Shown in pieces: positions 7,864 to 16,278 of a DNA stretch of 21,986 bases (its first letter is position 1; every line of letters starts with the position of its first letter). A program made the position numbers and the translations under genes. The stretch is from Candidatus Hydrogenedentota bacterium (GTDB lineage: Bacteria; Hydrogenedentota; Hydrogenedentia; Hydrogenedentales; CAITNO01): positions 1-21,986 of the forward strand of contig JAGLCZ010000451.1 of assembly GCA_023145975.1 (NCBI GenBank). Reading direction: 5' to 3'. Below the pieces are notes generated by a model that ran no database searches, was not told where the DNA came from, and was given only the letters and a program-made list of their open reading frames with translations.

Positions 7864-8658
7864 ATGGGTCAGAAGATACATCCCTTCGGATTCCGATTGG
7901 GCATCATTCAAAATTGGTCGTCCATCTGGTATGCGGACAAGGATTATGCAGAATTACTGCAAAAAGACTTACAGATTCGTAAGTATGTAAAGCAACGCTT
8001 GGAGAGCGATCCGGATAATCCGAAGGCGGAAGTTGCCAAAGTTGATATCGAACGTGCAGGTCGTAAGACCAAGGTTCATATCTACACGCCGCAGCCTGCC
8101 TATGCCATAGGACAGAAGGGCGATCGTGTTGAGAAATTGCGTCAGGAACTTGAAGCGCTTACCGGGCATGAAGTTGCGGTAAATATCGCTGAAGTTGCCG
8201 TAGCCGATCTTTGCGCTCAGTTAGTGGCAGAGCGTTTGGCACAGCAGTTAGAGAGACGTACCTCATTCCGTCGCGCCATGAAAAAGGCGATGCAAAGTAC
8301 GATGCGTTTGGGCGCAAAAGGTATTCGGATACGTGTTGCCGGGCGGCTCAACGGTGCGGAAATTGCCCGTTCAGAGCAATCTCGCGAAGGTAGTGTTCCA
8401 TTGCATACCCTGCGTGCCAATGTAGATTATGGTACGGCTACAAGTCGTACGACCTATGGTGCAATTGGTGTGAAAGTATGGATTTACCTCGGAGATGTGA
8501 TGCCGGGTGAACGGGTTGAGACGGTTGGCGGCGATGCAAGTATGCGCAGAAACGATTCGCGTGGACCACGTCGCGGTGGACGTGATGGACGCGATAATCG
8601 CGGCGGACGTGGTGGCGGCGGCGGTCGTGGCGGCGGCGGACGTGGCGGTCGTGGTTGA
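7864..8658 (+). CDS. rpsC: 30S ribosomal protein S3 with Arg/Gly-rich tail
   Basis: S3 lines the mRNA entry channel and takes part in the helicase activity of the ribosome. The protein has 264 residues, longer than the roughly 210-235 common in bacteria. The N-terminal half holds the KH RNA-binding domain with GQKG (residues 83-86). The C-terminal S3 domain has [10 protein letters not shown] and the [20 protein letters not shown] segment, ending near [10 protein letters not shown]. The extra length is a tail, roughly residues 228-264, with 12 Arg and 18 Gly in 37 residues, built of RGG-like units. AGGAG (7853-7857) precedes the ATG. The core is an ordinary S3; the tail is the unusual part. 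Confidence 0.97.
   Translation: MGQKIHPFGFRLGIIQNWSSIWYADKDYAELLQKDLQIRKYVKQRLESDPDNPKAEVAKVDIERAGRKTKVHIYTPQPAYAIGQKGDRVEKLRQELEALTGHEVAVNIAEVAVADLCAQLVAERLAQQLERRTSFRRAMKKAMQSTMRLGAKGIRIRVAGRLNGAEIARSEQSREGSVPLHTLRANVDYGTATSRTTYGAIGVKVWIYLGDVMPGERVETVGGDASMRRNDSRGPRRGGRDGRDNRGGRGGGGGRGGGGRGGRG
8601..8655 (+). repeat. GGN-rich in-frame repeat coding the S3 tail
   Basis: The end of rpsC is built of CGT codons each followed by runs of GGN codons, giving [14 protein letters not shown] and RG units in decreasing length. The nearly pure GGC/GGT/GGA run looks like a slippage-prone simple repeat, while preserving the reading frame. Length variation among relatives is therefore likely. Confidence 0.75.
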
Positions 8659-8725
8659 CAGTAGAGACCTGTAGATGTTACATTGAACTGTGCGCCCTGG
8701 GGCGTAAATCGGAGAATATAGAGTT

Positions 8726-9136
8726 ATGTTGATGCCGAAGCGTGTTAAATTTCGCAAGCAGCAGCGAGGTCGCCGTAGTGGTCCCGCGAAAGGCGGGTAT
8801 TCACTTGATTTTGGCGAGTACGGTATTAAGGCCCTGCAGGCTGGATGGATTACCGCCCGCCAGATAGAAGCTACTCGTGTTGCTATTACACGTCATCTTA
8901 AACGCGGTGGCAAAGTATATATCAGGATTTTTCCAGATAAGCCTATCACGAAGAAACCTGCTGAAGTACGTATGGGCAAAGGAAAAGGAGCACCCGAAGC
9001 GTGGGTTGCTGTGATTAAGCCTGGACGTATAATGTTTGAGATTGAAGGCGTTGACGAGAAATTGGCACGCGAGGCAATTCGTCTTGCAGGATTTAAACTG
9101 CCAATTAAAACAAAGTTTGTATCGCGCGTGAACTAA
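8726..9136 (+). CDS. rplP: 50S ribosomal protein L16
   Basis: The 136-residue product lies by the A site and the central protuberance and organises the peptidyl-transferase region. The start [19 protein letters not shown] and the segment [22 protein letters not shown] (residues 67-88) are diagnostic. GGAG (8711-8714) precedes the ATG. The 67-base gap after rpsC contains a small hairpin CGCCC (8693-8697) / GGGCG (8700-8704). Confidence 0.97.
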   Translation: MLMPKRVKFRKQQRGRRSGPAKGGYSLDFGEYGIKALQAGWITARQIEATRVAITRHLKRGGKVYIRIFPDKPITKKPAEVRMGKGKGAPEAWVAVIKPGRIMFEIEGVDEKLAREAIRLAGFKLPIKTKFVSRVN

Positions 9137-9169
9137 TAAAAGTTGCCGCAACATGGGAGTGATTGAACG

Positions 9170-9382
9170 TTGAGAGCAAAAGAAATAAGAGACTTGAATG
9201 GCGACGCGCTGGTGAAGCTTTTGGAAGATAAGCGTGACGATATCGTGAACTTCAGGCTTCAGTTGGCGACGGGTGTCGTAGAAAACTGCCGGCGTGCACG
9301 CGAAGCGCGTAGAGATATCGCGCGAATTAAGACTATCCTAAAGGAGCGCGAGATCAGCGTGGCGAAAGGGAACAGTGAATAA
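9170..9382 (+). CDS. rpmC: 50S ribosomal protein L29
   Basis: A 70-residue helical-hairpin protein at the tunnel exit beside L23. It has the typical start (M)RAKEIRDLNGDAL and the FRLQLATG ... RARRDIARIKTIL pattern. The start is TTG at 9170, supported by GGGAG (9155-9159) and because no ATG or GTG gives a family-like N-terminus. The TAA stop overlaps the rpsQ ATG by one base (TAATG). Confidence 0.95.
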   Translation: MRAKEIRDLNGDALVKLLEDKRDDIVNFRLQLATGVVENCRRAREARRDIARIKTILKEREISVAKGNSE

Positions 9383-9666
9383 TGACCATGGACGTTAATC
9401 AAGAACCGGAAGCGCAGCGTGGTAATCGAAAAGAACGCGTTGGCATTGTGATAAGTGCGAGCATGAACAAGACGATTACAGTCGCTTCGCGCCGACTAAA
9501 AAAGCATGATCTTTATAAGAAGACTTTGCGCCGGACCAAAAAGTTTAAGGCACATGATGAAGCTGAAACTTGCCAGGTAGGCGATTTAGTGAAAATTCGT
9601 GAAACGCGACCGTTGAGCAAGACAAAGCGTTGGCGGTTAGTGGAAGTAGTTAAACGCGCAGAATAG
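9382..9666 (+). CDS. rpsQ: 30S ribosomal protein S17
   Basis: A 94-residue OB-fold protein that binds 16S rRNA early in assembly. The core GIVISASMNKTITVASRR and the KKFKAHDEAETCQVGDLVKIRETRPLSKTKRW block are typical. It has an extended, polar N-terminus of about 15 residues compared with short S17 proteins. The ATG at 9382 overlaps the rpmC stop. A second ATG at 9388 would remove two residues and cannot be excluded. Expression probably depends on coupling to rpmC. Confidence 0.95.
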   Translation: MTMDVNQEPEAQRGNRKERVGIVISASMNKTITVASRRLKKHDLYKKTLRRTKKFKAHDEAETCQVGDLVKIRETRPLSKTKRWRLVEVVKRAE

Positions 9667-9685
9667 CGCTTTAGGAAGCTGATAG

Positions 9686-10054
9686 ATGATTCAGATTTAT
9701 TCAAAGCTGACCGTGGCAGACAATTCGGGTGCGCGAAAATTACGCGTGATTCAGGTCATGGGTGGTTCAAAAAGACGTTATGCGGGTCTTGGCGATATTG
9801 TAACGGCAAGTGTACGTGAAGCGATGCCAAACGCAGCCATTAAAAAAGGCGATGTGGTTAAGGCTGTTGTTGTGCGTGTTAAGTATGGTACACCTCGTCC
9901 GGATGGAACTGTGATTCGCTTCGATTCGAATGCGGCGGTTATTATAAATCCGCAAAAAGAGCCGAGTGGAACCCGTATTTTTGGACCTGTACCGCGTGAA
10001 TTGCGCGAAGGTGGTTTCTTGCGCATTATGTCGTTGGCACCGGAAGTATTATAG
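9686..10054 (+). CDS. rplN: 50S ribosomal protein L14
   Basis: The 122-residue product is exactly the family length. L14 forms intersubunit bridges and pairs with L19. [27 protein letters not shown] at the N-terminus and [14 protein letters not shown] near the C-terminus (residues 95-108) are near-consensus. AGGA at 9673-9676 precedes the ATG by nine bases. In E. coli rplN opens the spc operon, but here no promoter is evident in the 19-base gap. Confidence 0.97.
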   Translation: MIQIYSKLTVADNSGARKLRVIQVMGGSKRRYAGLGDIVTASVREAMPNAAIKKGDVVKAVVVRVKYGTPRPDGTVIRFDSNAAVIINPQKEPSGTRIFGPVPRELREGGFLRIMSLAPEVL

Positions 10055-10068
10055 GAAATTAGTAGATT

Positions 10069-10380
10069 ATGTATATCAGAAAAAAAGATACGGTACTCAT
10101 AACTAGAGGACGTTACAAAGGACGAGTAGGACGCGTTTTAGACGTGTATCCGAAAAAGGATAAATTGCTAGTCGAAGGTGTAAACGTCCATAAACATCAT
10201 ACTAAGCCAGGGCAGAAAACGCAGAGTGGCGGAATTATTTCGCGCGAAGCGCCCATACATATCTCGAATGTAATGGCATGGTGTGAATCGGAAAAGAAGC
10301 CATCCAAGATTCTTATGAAGCAATTGAGTGATGGTAGCCGTGTTCGGGTTTGGAAAATTACTGGTGAAACATTGGACTGA
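10069..10380 (+). CDS. rplX: 50S ribosomal protein L24
   Basis: A 103-residue protein with an N-terminal KOW motif (KKDTVLITRGRYKGRVGRVL, residues 5-24), which initiates 50S assembly. The GGIISREAPIHISNVM block (residues 54-69) is the L24 signature. AGGAAA upstream serves as the ribosome site. The 77-base region after the stop holds the hairpin discussed for S8 control. Confidence 0.96.
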   Translation: MYIRKKDTVLITRGRYKGRVGRVLDVYPKKDKLLVEGVNVHKHHTKPGQKTQSGGIISREAPIHISNVMAWCESEKKPSKILMKQLSDGSRVRVWKITGETLD

Positions 10381-10414
10381 TGCTTGCACGGGTGTGGCAG
10401 GTAAGATAGAGTTT

Positions 10415-10449
10415 GGTGCATCGCAGCTAAACGGCGATTGTGCCGGGAG
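10415..10449 (+). promoter_or_regulatory. rplX-rplE hairpin next to the rplE SD, candidate S8 control site
   Basis: The arm at 10415-10424 (GGTGCATCGC) pairs with 10434-10444 (GCGATTGTGCC): ten pairs, two of them G-U, with one bulged U in the right arm and a nine-base loop. The right arm directly abuts the rplE SD GGGAG (10445-10449). In E. coli, S8 represses spc translation by binding a bulged helix at the L24-L5 junction that mimics 16S helix 21. Location and shape fit; ligand identity is inference. Confidence 0.5.
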
Positions 10450-10457
10450 AAAATAAA

Positions 10458-11003
10458 GTGGCAGCAAGATTAAAAGATGTTTTTAAGAATGACATCGTGA
10501 AAGCATTGCGTGATGAATTTAAGTATGAAAACATTATGCAGGTGCCGCAACTGGAAAAGATCGTAGTAAATATGGGCGTAGGTGATGCAACGGATGATGC
10601 CAAAGTTATGGATTCGGCTGTTGCGGAACTTATGCTGATTACAGGTCAAAAGCCGGTTATTCGGAAGGCGCGTAAGTCTATTTCAAATTTTAAGTTACGT
10701 GCCGGAGTGAATATCGGGTGTATGGTTACGTTGCGCGGTGATTATATGTGGGAATTTCTGGATCGCCTGTTTAATATCGCTATTCCGCGGATTCGGGATT
10801 TCAGGGGCGTATCCCCAAAAAGTTTTGATAAGTTTGGTAATTATACGCTCGGAATACGTGAACAGACCATATTTCCAGAGGTAGATCTGGATAAAGTTGC
10901 GCGTGTACGTGGTATGAATATTACCTTCGTTATTAAGAACGGAAATACTGCAGGCGATAGCAAAGCATTACTGAAAAAACTTGGGATGCCTTTTGCCAAT
11001 TAA
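10458..11003 (+). CDS. rplE: 50S ribosomal protein L5
   Basis: The 181-residue product binds 5S rRNA in the central protuberance and contacts P-site t[42 protein letters not shown] and [16 protein letters not shown] are family blocks. I set the start at GTG 10458, which gives [10 protein letters not shown], because GGGAG lies eight bases upstream. An in-frame GTG at 10440 would place its start inside the upstream hairpin. The resulting length is close to the usual 179-180. Confidence 0.96.
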   Translation: MAARLKDVFKNDIVKALRDEFKYENIMQVPQLEKIVVNMGVGDATDDAKVMDSAVAELMLITGQKPVIRKARKSISNFKLRAGVNIGCMVTLRGDYMWEFLDRLFNIAIPRIRDFRGVSPKSFDKFGNYTLGIREQTIFPEVDLDKVARVRGMNITFVIKNGNTAGDSKALLKKLGMPFAN

Positions 11004-11059
11004 GCATTCTTGAATCGGGCGTATGATTTGCGTGGAACATGAACATAAGGTATATAGTA

Positions 11060-11365
11060 TTGGCCAAGACAAGCAAAATTGAAAAGATGAAGCGCCAGCA
11101 GCGGATGGTTATTAAATACCGAAGCAGACGTGAAGCGCTCAAAGCTATTATTAAAAATGTAAATCGTTCCATGGAGGAGCGACTTGAGGCGAGTAAGAAT
11201 CTCGCAAAATTACCTCGTAATTCGAGTCCGGTAAGGCACAGAAATCGGTGCCATCTCACAGGACGTCCGCGTGGGTATTTGCGAAAATTTGGCTTGTCGC
11301 GTATTGCGCTTCGCGAGCTTGCTCACGAAGGTAAGATTCCAGGTGTAACAAAGTCAAGTTGGTAG
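11060..11365 (+). CDS. rpsN: 30S ribosomal protein S14, zinc-independent type
   Basis: The 101-residue product equals the E. coli length. It carries [27 protein letters not shown] but lacks the CxxC pairs of the short zinc-binding S14, so it is the long, zinc-free form. The TTG at 11060 gives [12 protein letters not shown], the usual N-terminus, with AAGG nine bases upstream. The in-frame ATG at 11039 would add seven foreign residues and lacks a good ribosome site. S14 sits in the 30S head with S3 and S10. Confidence 0.95.
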   Translation: MAKTSKIEKMKRQQRMVIKYRSRREALKAIIKNVNRSMEERLEASKNLAKLPRNSSPVRHRNRCHLTGRPRGYLRKFGLSRIALRELAHEGKIPGVTKSSW

Positions 11366-11398
11366 GCGCTACGGTTAGAAACAAGGAATATAGACGTT

Positions 11399-11797
11399 AT
11401 GTCAATGAGTGATCCAATTGCTGATATGCTGACGCGTGTTCGCAACGGGCTGCAAGCCGGAAAACCAACGGTAGATATGCCCAATTCTTCAGTGAAAGTT
11501 GCAATATGCCAGGTACTTAAGGACCAGGGATATATTGTAGATTTCCAGGTGGCGGAAACGCCTGTACCCGGTATTATCCGTGTTACCTTAAAGTACTTGT
11601 CGGATAGAACCCCTGTGCTTCAGGGTTTAAAGCGAGTTAGTAAGCCCAGTCTGCGTATTTATGTCAAGTATGACGAGATGAAGCAGGTACGTAGTGGTTT
11701 GGGTGTGTCTATTGTCAGCACATCAAAAGGTGTAATGACAGGAAAACATGCTTACCGGAAGAAGCTGGGCGGTGAAGTGTTGTGTGAAGTGTGGTAG
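11399..11797 (+). CDS. rpsH: 30S ribosomal protein S8
   Basis: The 132-residue product is a primary binder of 16S helix 21 and the translational repressor of the spc operon in E. coli. DPIADMLTRVRNGLQA at the N-terminus and STSKGVMTGKHAYRKKLGGEVLCEVW at the C-terminus are diagnostic. AAGGA (11383-11387) favours ATG 11399 over the second ATG at 11405. A small TGTCG (11798-11802) / CGACA (11810-11814) stem follows the stop. Confidence 0.97.
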   Translation: MSMSDPIADMLTRVRNGLQAGKPTVDMPNSSVKVAICQVLKDQGYIVDFQVAETPVPGIIRVTLKYLSDRTPVLQGLKRVSKPSLRIYVKYDEMKQVRSGLGVSIVSTSKGVMTGKHAYRKKLGGEVLCEVW

Positions 11798-11846
11798 TGT
11801 CGTTGAATCCGACAGCCATTTAAGCGGTTTCGCAGGAGAGTTTACA

Positions 11847-12383
11847 GTGTCACGAATAGGAAAATTGCCGGTAGAGATTCCGGCTGGCGTTAAATGCGAT
11901 ATTAGTGGAAGTCATCTAAAGGTGACGGGTCCGAAAGGTACGCTTGCTGCGTCATTTTCGGAGAAAATTAGTGTCGCGCTGGACGGTAACATTATTAATG
12001 TTACACGTTCAACTGATAAAATTGAACATCGGGCGTTGCATGGATTGACGCGGGCACTTATCAATAATATGGTAATTGGTGTTACTCAGGGATATCGCAA
12101 GACCCTCTTGATTGAGGGGGTTGGGTATCGTGCTTCCGTTCAAGGTAAAAATTTGAACGTGCAGGTGGGGTATAGCCATCCAGTTATTATTACGCCGCGT
12201 GAAGGTATCCTCTTTGAGGTCGAAGGAACGCAAACGATCCGGGTTTCCGGTATTGATAAGCAGCAGGTAGGACAAATGGCTGCTGAGATCAGAAAATTAC
12301 GACCTGTCGAGCCTTATAAAGGCAAAGGCATACGGTATGAAGGTGAATATGTACTCCGTAAGGAGAGCAAGTCGGGCGCATAA
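11847..12383 (+). CDS. rplF: 50S ribosomal protein L6
   Basis: The 178-residue product matches the family length. L6 lies near the factor-binding site and has two repeated alpha/beta domains. The start (M)SRIGKLPVEIPAGV, the KTLLIEGVGYRA block and the C-terminal RPVEPYKGKGIRYEGE are diagnostic. The start is GTG 11847 with AGGAG (11834-11838) eight bases before it. The open frame extends upstream to an ATG at 11748 inside rpsH, but that segment is unrelated to L6. Confidence 0.96.
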   Translation: MSRIGKLPVEIPAGVKCDISGSHLKVTGPKGTLAASFSEKISVALDGNIINVTRSTDKIEHRALHGLTRALINNMVIGVTQGYRKTLLIEGVGYRASVQGKNLNVQVGYSHPVIITPREGILFEVEGTQTIRVSGIDKQQVGQMAAEIRKLRPVEPYKGKGIRYEGEYVLRKESKSGA

Positions 12384-12449
12384 TATAGGATAACAGTCAG
12401 CGTATGGTTGATTTGTGGTCTGGCGCATTTGATTATAGAAAGGTGTTAT

Positions 12450-12803
12450 ATGGCAAACCCAAGTGTAAAACGGGCACTGATAAAGAGGCGTATAGTTCGT
12501 ATACGTAAGAGGTTGACAGGTACTTCTGATGTACCTCGCTTGCGTGTAACGCGCACGCTTAAGCATATCTATGCACAACTGGTAGATGATACGACGGGTC
12601 ACACGGTGGCGGCGGCATCTTCAAGAGTGTTGACAGAATATGGTGGAAATGTCGAAGCGGCCAAGCTGGTCGGCAAATCTATTGGTGAAAAAGCCAAGGA
12701 ATTGTCTATTATGCGAGTTCGTTTCGATCGTGGCGGACGGCTTTATCATGGCAGAATTAAGGCGTTGGCTGATGCAGCGCGAAAAACTGGATTGCAGTTT
12801 TAG
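12450..12803 (+). CDS. rplR: 50S ribosomal protein L18
   Basis: The 117-residue product binds 5S rRNA together with L5. The pattern [29 protein letters not shown] and the ending [26 protein letters not shown] are typical. The ATG at 12450 ([14 protein letters not shown]) follows AAAGGTG. An in-frame ATG at 12408 would add fourteen non-conserved residues. rpsE begins 17 bases after the stop. Confidence 0.96.
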   Translation: MANPSVKRALIKRRIVRIRKRLTGTSDVPRLRVTRTLKHIYAQLVDDTTGHTVAAASSRVLTEYGGNVEAAKLVGKSIGEKAKELSIMRVRFDRGGRLYHGRIKALADAARKTGLQF

Positions 12804-12820
12804 GAGAATTCTATTTAAGT

Positions 12821-13372
12821 ATGGGAACACAAGACACAAGAGGCGAAAAATCGGGTCGTAGACGTGACCGTAAGTTTGGTTCGGAGTCGGATGACCGCGA
12901 TAAATTTATAGAGCACGTGGTAAAAATTTATCGCGTTGCGAAAGTAGTAAAAGGCGGCAGACGCTTCAATTTCAGTGCGCTCGTGGTCGTTGGTGATGGC
13001 GCAGGGCATGTTGGTGCTGCGCTGGGCAAGGCGGCAGAAGTTCCTGAAGCTATTCGTAAAGCGGTTGAGAAGGCACGTAAGGAAATGGTGGAGGTTCCTG
13101 TTGTTAATACAACAGTACCCCATGAAGTTTTGGGTAAATTGGGAGCGGCACGGGTGTTGCTTAAACCTGCATCGCGTGGTACTGGCATCGTGGCGGGTGG
13201 TCCTGTGCGTTCAGTTGTAGAAGCGGCAGGCTACGAAAATATTCTTACAAAATCCTTGGGATCTGATTGCCCAACGAATATTGTGAGAGCGACTATTCAG
13301 GGATTGACACAGTTGAGAAGAGCTGAACAAATTGCTGCAGATCGCGGTCTTGATGTATCGGAAGTGGTCTAG
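12821..13372 (+). CDS. rpsE: 30S ribosomal protein S5
   Basis: The 183-residue product takes part in decoding fidelity and mRNA entry, and is the site of spectinomycin resistance changes in other bacteria. The N-terminal domain shows [22 protein letters not shown] (residues 44-65), and the C-terminal domain has [30 protein letters not shown] at 12802-12806 overlaps the rplR stop and lies rather far (14 bases) from the ATG. The stop is followed at once by eight Ts (13373-13380) and no rpmD gene. Confidence 0.97.
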   Translation: MGTQDTRGEKSGRRRDRKFGSESDDRDKFIEHVVKIYRVAKVVKGGRRFNFSALVVVGDGAGHVGAALGKAAEVPEAIRKAVEKARKEMVEVPVVNTTVPHEVLGKLGAARVLLKPASRGTGIVAGGPVRSVVEAAGYENILTKSLGSDCPTNIVRATIQGLTQLRRAEQIAADRGLDVSEVV

Positions 13373-13435
13373 TTTTTTTTGTGGACATAGTACATCGTCG
13401 GGCTGTAATGCCTTGGATTGATGGAAGGATTAGAT

Positions 13436-13957
13436 ATGACTATTGAATTGCATACAATAAAAAGTGCGCCCGGTGCGCGTAGAAATAGGAAACGTGTGGG
13501 GCGCGGTCAGGGTTCTGGTACTGGTAAGACTGCGGGACGCGGTCACAAAGGTCAGAAGTCGCGTTCCGGTTATTCCTGCAGAGCGGGATTTGAAGGCGGG
13601 CAGATGCCAATTCACAGGCGGTTGCCCAAACGTGGTTTTCGTCATCAAGGCAGACATCCTTTGGCAGAAATTAACCTTGATGTTCTTGAAGTCAAGTTTG
13701 CCGACGGTGAAGAAATTACTGCAGAGAAGCTTCGTGCTGCTGGGATTGTCAAAGTTAAGCGTGGCGGTGTGAAACTACTTGGACGCGGTGAGATTACGAA
13801 ACGCTTTGATGTAAAACTGCAGGCTGCCAGCGCAACAGCGCGTGAAAAAATTGAAAAAGCGGGGGGTACTGTGGCAGTGATACAGATAGTAGCCGCTGGT
13901 GAAGTGGAAGCAGTGGTTTCCGTCGTGCAAGAAAACACGACAGAAGCGGATGCGTAA
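13436..13957 (+). CDS. rplO: 50S ribosomal protein L15
   Basis: A 173-residue product, longer than the common 144-150 because of a C-terminal extension. L15 is a late-assembly protein of the large subunit. The basic, glycine-rich start RKRVGRGQGSGTGKTAGRGHKGQKSR and FEGGQMPIHRRLPKRGF are diagnostic. ATG 13436 was chosen because AAGGA (13425-13429) is six bases upstream. In-frame TTG 13418 and ATG 13421 would add residues absent from homologues. The rpmD gene usually found before it is missing. Confidence 0.96.
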   Translation: MTIELHTIKSAPGARRNRKRVGRGQGSGTGKTAGRGHKGQKSRSGYSCRAGFEGGQMPIHRRLPKRGFRHQGRHPLAEINLDVLEVKFADGEEITAEKLRAAGIVKVKRGGVKLLGRGEITKRFDVKLQAASATAREKIEKAGGTVAVIQIVAAGEVEAVVSVVQENTTEADA

Positions 13958-13989
13958 CCTGGGAAACCTCACAGGCAAGGAGTGATATT

Positions 13990-15330
13990 GTGGCTGAACC
14001 GATTGAAGCCTTTAAGAATGCTTTTAAGATTCCTGAACTCAAGAATCGCATAATGTTTACATTGCTCATGTTGACTATTTATCGACTGGGCTCGCATGTG
14101 CCGGTTCCTGGAGTAGATGGTAGTGCGTTGGCAGGTATGTTGGGAAGTGGCACAGGATTGCTCGGGTTTTACGATATGTTTACTGGTGGGGCATTTACCC
14201 GTGCAACAGTTTTTGCCCTTGGGATCATGCCTTATATTACAGCTTCTATTATTCTGTCTTTGCTTGTTAATGTTATTCCTGCTCTTGAAAATTTGCAGAA
14301 ACAAGGACAAGAAGGTCAGCGGAAAATAAATGATTATACCCGTTATGGCACTATTGGTCTTTGCATTGTGCAGTCGGGTGGTATGGCAATGTATTTGCAG
14401 AGTTTGGGGCAAGAGATTGTTCCTAACCCCGGTTTCTTTTTTATGGCGCTTACAATAATTACCATGACTGCGGGTACGGCCTTTATCATGTGGTTGGGCG
14501 AGCAGATTACGGAGCATGGTATTGGCAACGGTATGTCGCTGATTATATTTGTAGGTATTGTTTCCGGTATGCCGACTGCTGTTAGTAATTTGTTCAGATA
14601 TATGGGTACAGGGCAAATCTCGATGGCAACTGCCCTGGTGCTTGTTTTCATGTTGGTATTCGTAATTGCCGGTGCTATTTTGATTACTACCGGTCAGCGT
14701 CGTATTCCTGTGCAGTATCCACGTCAGGTAAAAGGACGTCGTGTATCGGGGGGACAGCGAACCTATTTGCCCTTACGGGTTAATCAAGCAGGCGTTATTC
14801 CTATTATTTTTGCTAGTTCGATTTTGATGCTTCCTCCTGTGCTGATTACGGCACTTCGTCTCCCTGAGAGCTTAAGCTGGATTGAAACAGGGTTGAGTGC
14901 GGCATTTAATCCAATGGGTTTGATTTACAATATTATTTATGCACTGTTGATAATATTCTTTGCATTTTTCTATACGGCCAGCACATTTCGTCCTGCAGAG
15001 ATGGCGGACAATATGAAGAAGTATGGTGGTGTTATCATTGGTGTGCGTCCAGGTAAAGCTACTGCGGATTATTTAGGGCGGGTTATGTCACTGATCACGT
15101 GGTCAGGTTCTTTATTTCTTGCAGGTATTGCTTTAGTTCCGGTTGTTATTATTCAAGTATTGCAAGTGCCGGATCAGCAGATTGCCCATTTCTTTGGTGG
15201 CACCAGTCTCCTCATTCTTGTAGGGGTGGCATTGGATACAATCAAACAGATCGAGCAGCATTTAGTAATGCGTCATTACGAGGGATTTAGTAGTTCTCGC
15301 GGTGGACGTATTCGTTCGCGGCGGCTCTAA
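13990..15330 (+). CDS. secY: Protein translocase subunit SecY
   Basis: The 446-residue polytopic membrane protein is the pore of the SecYEG channel, with about ten transmembrane segments. The N-terminal RLGSHVPVPGVDGSAL, GIMPYITASIILSLL and the cytoplasmic loop QRRIPVQYPRQVKGRR are classical SecY blocks. The C-terminus retains IGVRPGKATADYLGRVMS. The start is GTG 13990 with AAGGAG (13977-13982) seven bases upstream. In many bacteria adk follows; here the next gene is map. Confidence 0.97.
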   Translation: MAEPIEAFKNAFKIPELKNRIMFTLLMLTIYRLGSHVPVPGVDGSALAGMLGSGTGLLGFYDMFTGGAFTRATVFALGIMPYITASIILSLLVNVIPALENLQKQGQEGQRKINDYTRYGTIGLCIVQSGGMAMYLQSLGQEIVPNPGFFFMALTIITMTAGTAFIMWLGEQITEHGIGNGMSLIIFVGIVSGMPTAVSNLFRYMGTGQISMATALVLVFMLVFVIAGAILITTGQRRIPVQYPRQVKGRRVSGGQRTYLPLRVNQAGVIPIIFASSILMLPPVLITALRLPESLSWIETGLSAAFNPMGLIYNIIYALLIIFFAFFYTASTFRPAEMADNMKKYGGVIIGVRPGKATADYLGRVMSLITWSGSLFLAGIALVPVVIIQVLQVPDQQIAHFFGGTSLLILVGVALDTIKQIEQHLVMRHYEGFSSSRGGRIRSRRL

Positions 15331-15361
15331 AGAAGTTAAGATGTAATGAGTACTACGATCA

Positions 15362-15440
15362 TGATATACTGTTGCACTCTTGCTGGCTATGTTGAGCAGG
15401 GGCACTCCTGCCGGTTGGCGTGTAGATTACACGTTGGGTG
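15362..15440 (+). promoter_or_regulatory. map leader: extended -10-like site and two hairpins
   Basis: In the 116-base secY-map gap, TGATATACT (15362-15370) resembles an extended -10 element without a good -35. It is followed by GCAGG (15396-15400) / CCTGC (15407-15411). A perfect 6-bp stem CGTGTA (15419-15424) / TACACG (15428-15433) with loop GAT comes next. GGGTG (15436-15440) is the only ribosome-site-like stretch before the map ATG. An internal promoter for map onward is plausible but unproven. Confidence 0.35.
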
Positions 15441-15446
15441 TGTTCT

Positions 15447-16223
15447 ATGATTGCGTTGCGTAGTGAGAGAGAGATAGATTTATTGCGTCAAGCCAATGCT
15501 ATTGTGGCAAAGGCACATCAGCAGGCGTATGAGATGATAGAGCCGGGTGTTAGTACCCGTGAGATTGATAAGGCTGTTGAATCGGTGATTCTGGATGCAG
15601 GTGCGAAACCGGCATTTAAGGGTTATCATGGGTTCCCTGCCTCAACATGTATTTCTTTTGATGAAGAGGTGGTTCACGGTATTCCCGGAAAACGTAAGTT
15701 GCGTGCTGGAGAGATTGTAAGTATCGATATTGGTACTTGTTATAAAGGTTATTATGGCGATGCTGCTGTTACACATGCCTGTGGTGCAGTAGATGCCTTA
15801 CGTATGAAGTTGTTGGATGTTACTGATTTGGCGTTGTCTCGTGCAATACGTGTTGCATGTGACGGAAACTACCTCAACGATATTGGAATTGTGGTAGAAC
15901 AGACTAGCACTGAAGCGGGATTTGATGTTGTCCGGGATTTTGTTGGACATGGCATTGGTCTTGAGTTGCATGAAGATCCGCAGATCATGAATTATGATAA
16001 CGGTTCTCCCGGACCCAGATTGAAAAGCGGTATGGTGTTGGCAATAGAGCCAATGATTACTGCTGGACGTGGAGCCGTTCGCGTGCTTAAGGATGGCTGG
16101 ACAGTTGTGACACGTGATGGCAAGCCTAGTGCCCATTTTGAGCATAGTATTGTTGTTCGTGAAACTGGTGGAGAAATTTTGTCCTGGTCTGACTCGCCTC
16201 GCTGGGGTGAGCGATCAGATTAA
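15447..16223 (+). CDS. map: Methionine aminopeptidase, type I
   Basis: The 258-residue enzyme removes the initiator methionine from nascent proteins as they leave the ribosome. All five metal ligands of the pita-bread fold are visible: Asp94 (SIDIG), Asp105 (YGDAA), His168 (GHGIG), Glu201 (AIEPM) and Glu232 (HFEHS). The substrate-pocket His78 (VVHGIPG) and His175 (LHEDP) are also present. There is no N-terminal zinc-finger extension, so it is the short bacterial type. ATG 15447 gives MIALRSEREIDLL, the expected start; GTG 15438 three codons earlier is an alternative, and the ribosome site is weak for both. Confidence 0.95.
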   Translation: MIALRSEREIDLLRQANAIVAKAHQQAYEMIEPGVSTREIDKAVESVILDAGAKPAFKGYHGFPASTCISFDEEVVHGIPGKRKLRAGEIVSIDIGTCYKGYYGDAAVTHACGAVDALRMKLLDVTDLALSRAIRVACDGNYLNDIGIVVEQTSTEAGFDVVRDFVGHGIGLELHEDPQIMNYDNGSPGPRLKSGMVLAIEPMITAGRGAVRVLKDGWTVVTRDGKPSAHFEHSIVVRETGGEILSWSDSPRWGERSD

Positions 16224-16278
16224 ATACGGTATGAAAATGTGAGTAACAAAATTTGTCGGAAGTAATACTGGAAAACGC

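Noticed and set aside
11028..11056. TTGCGT and TATATA with 17-base spacing before rpsN
   Set aside because: Looks like a promoter, but it would start transcription inside rpsN, and the same bases serve as the rpsN ribosome site.
11748..11846. Upstream start for rplF inside rpsH
   Set aside because: The extra 33 residues are the out-of-frame reading of rpsH; GTG 11847 has a good SD and the L6 N-terminus.
13373..13380. T8 run after rpsE as a terminator
   Set aside because: No stable stem precedes it, and the operon clearly continues into rplO.
13969..14616. A 215-codon open frame on the - strand opposite secY
   Set aside because: Antisense to conserved SecY codons, rich in His/Asn/Thr as expected of a shadow frame, and without a start context.
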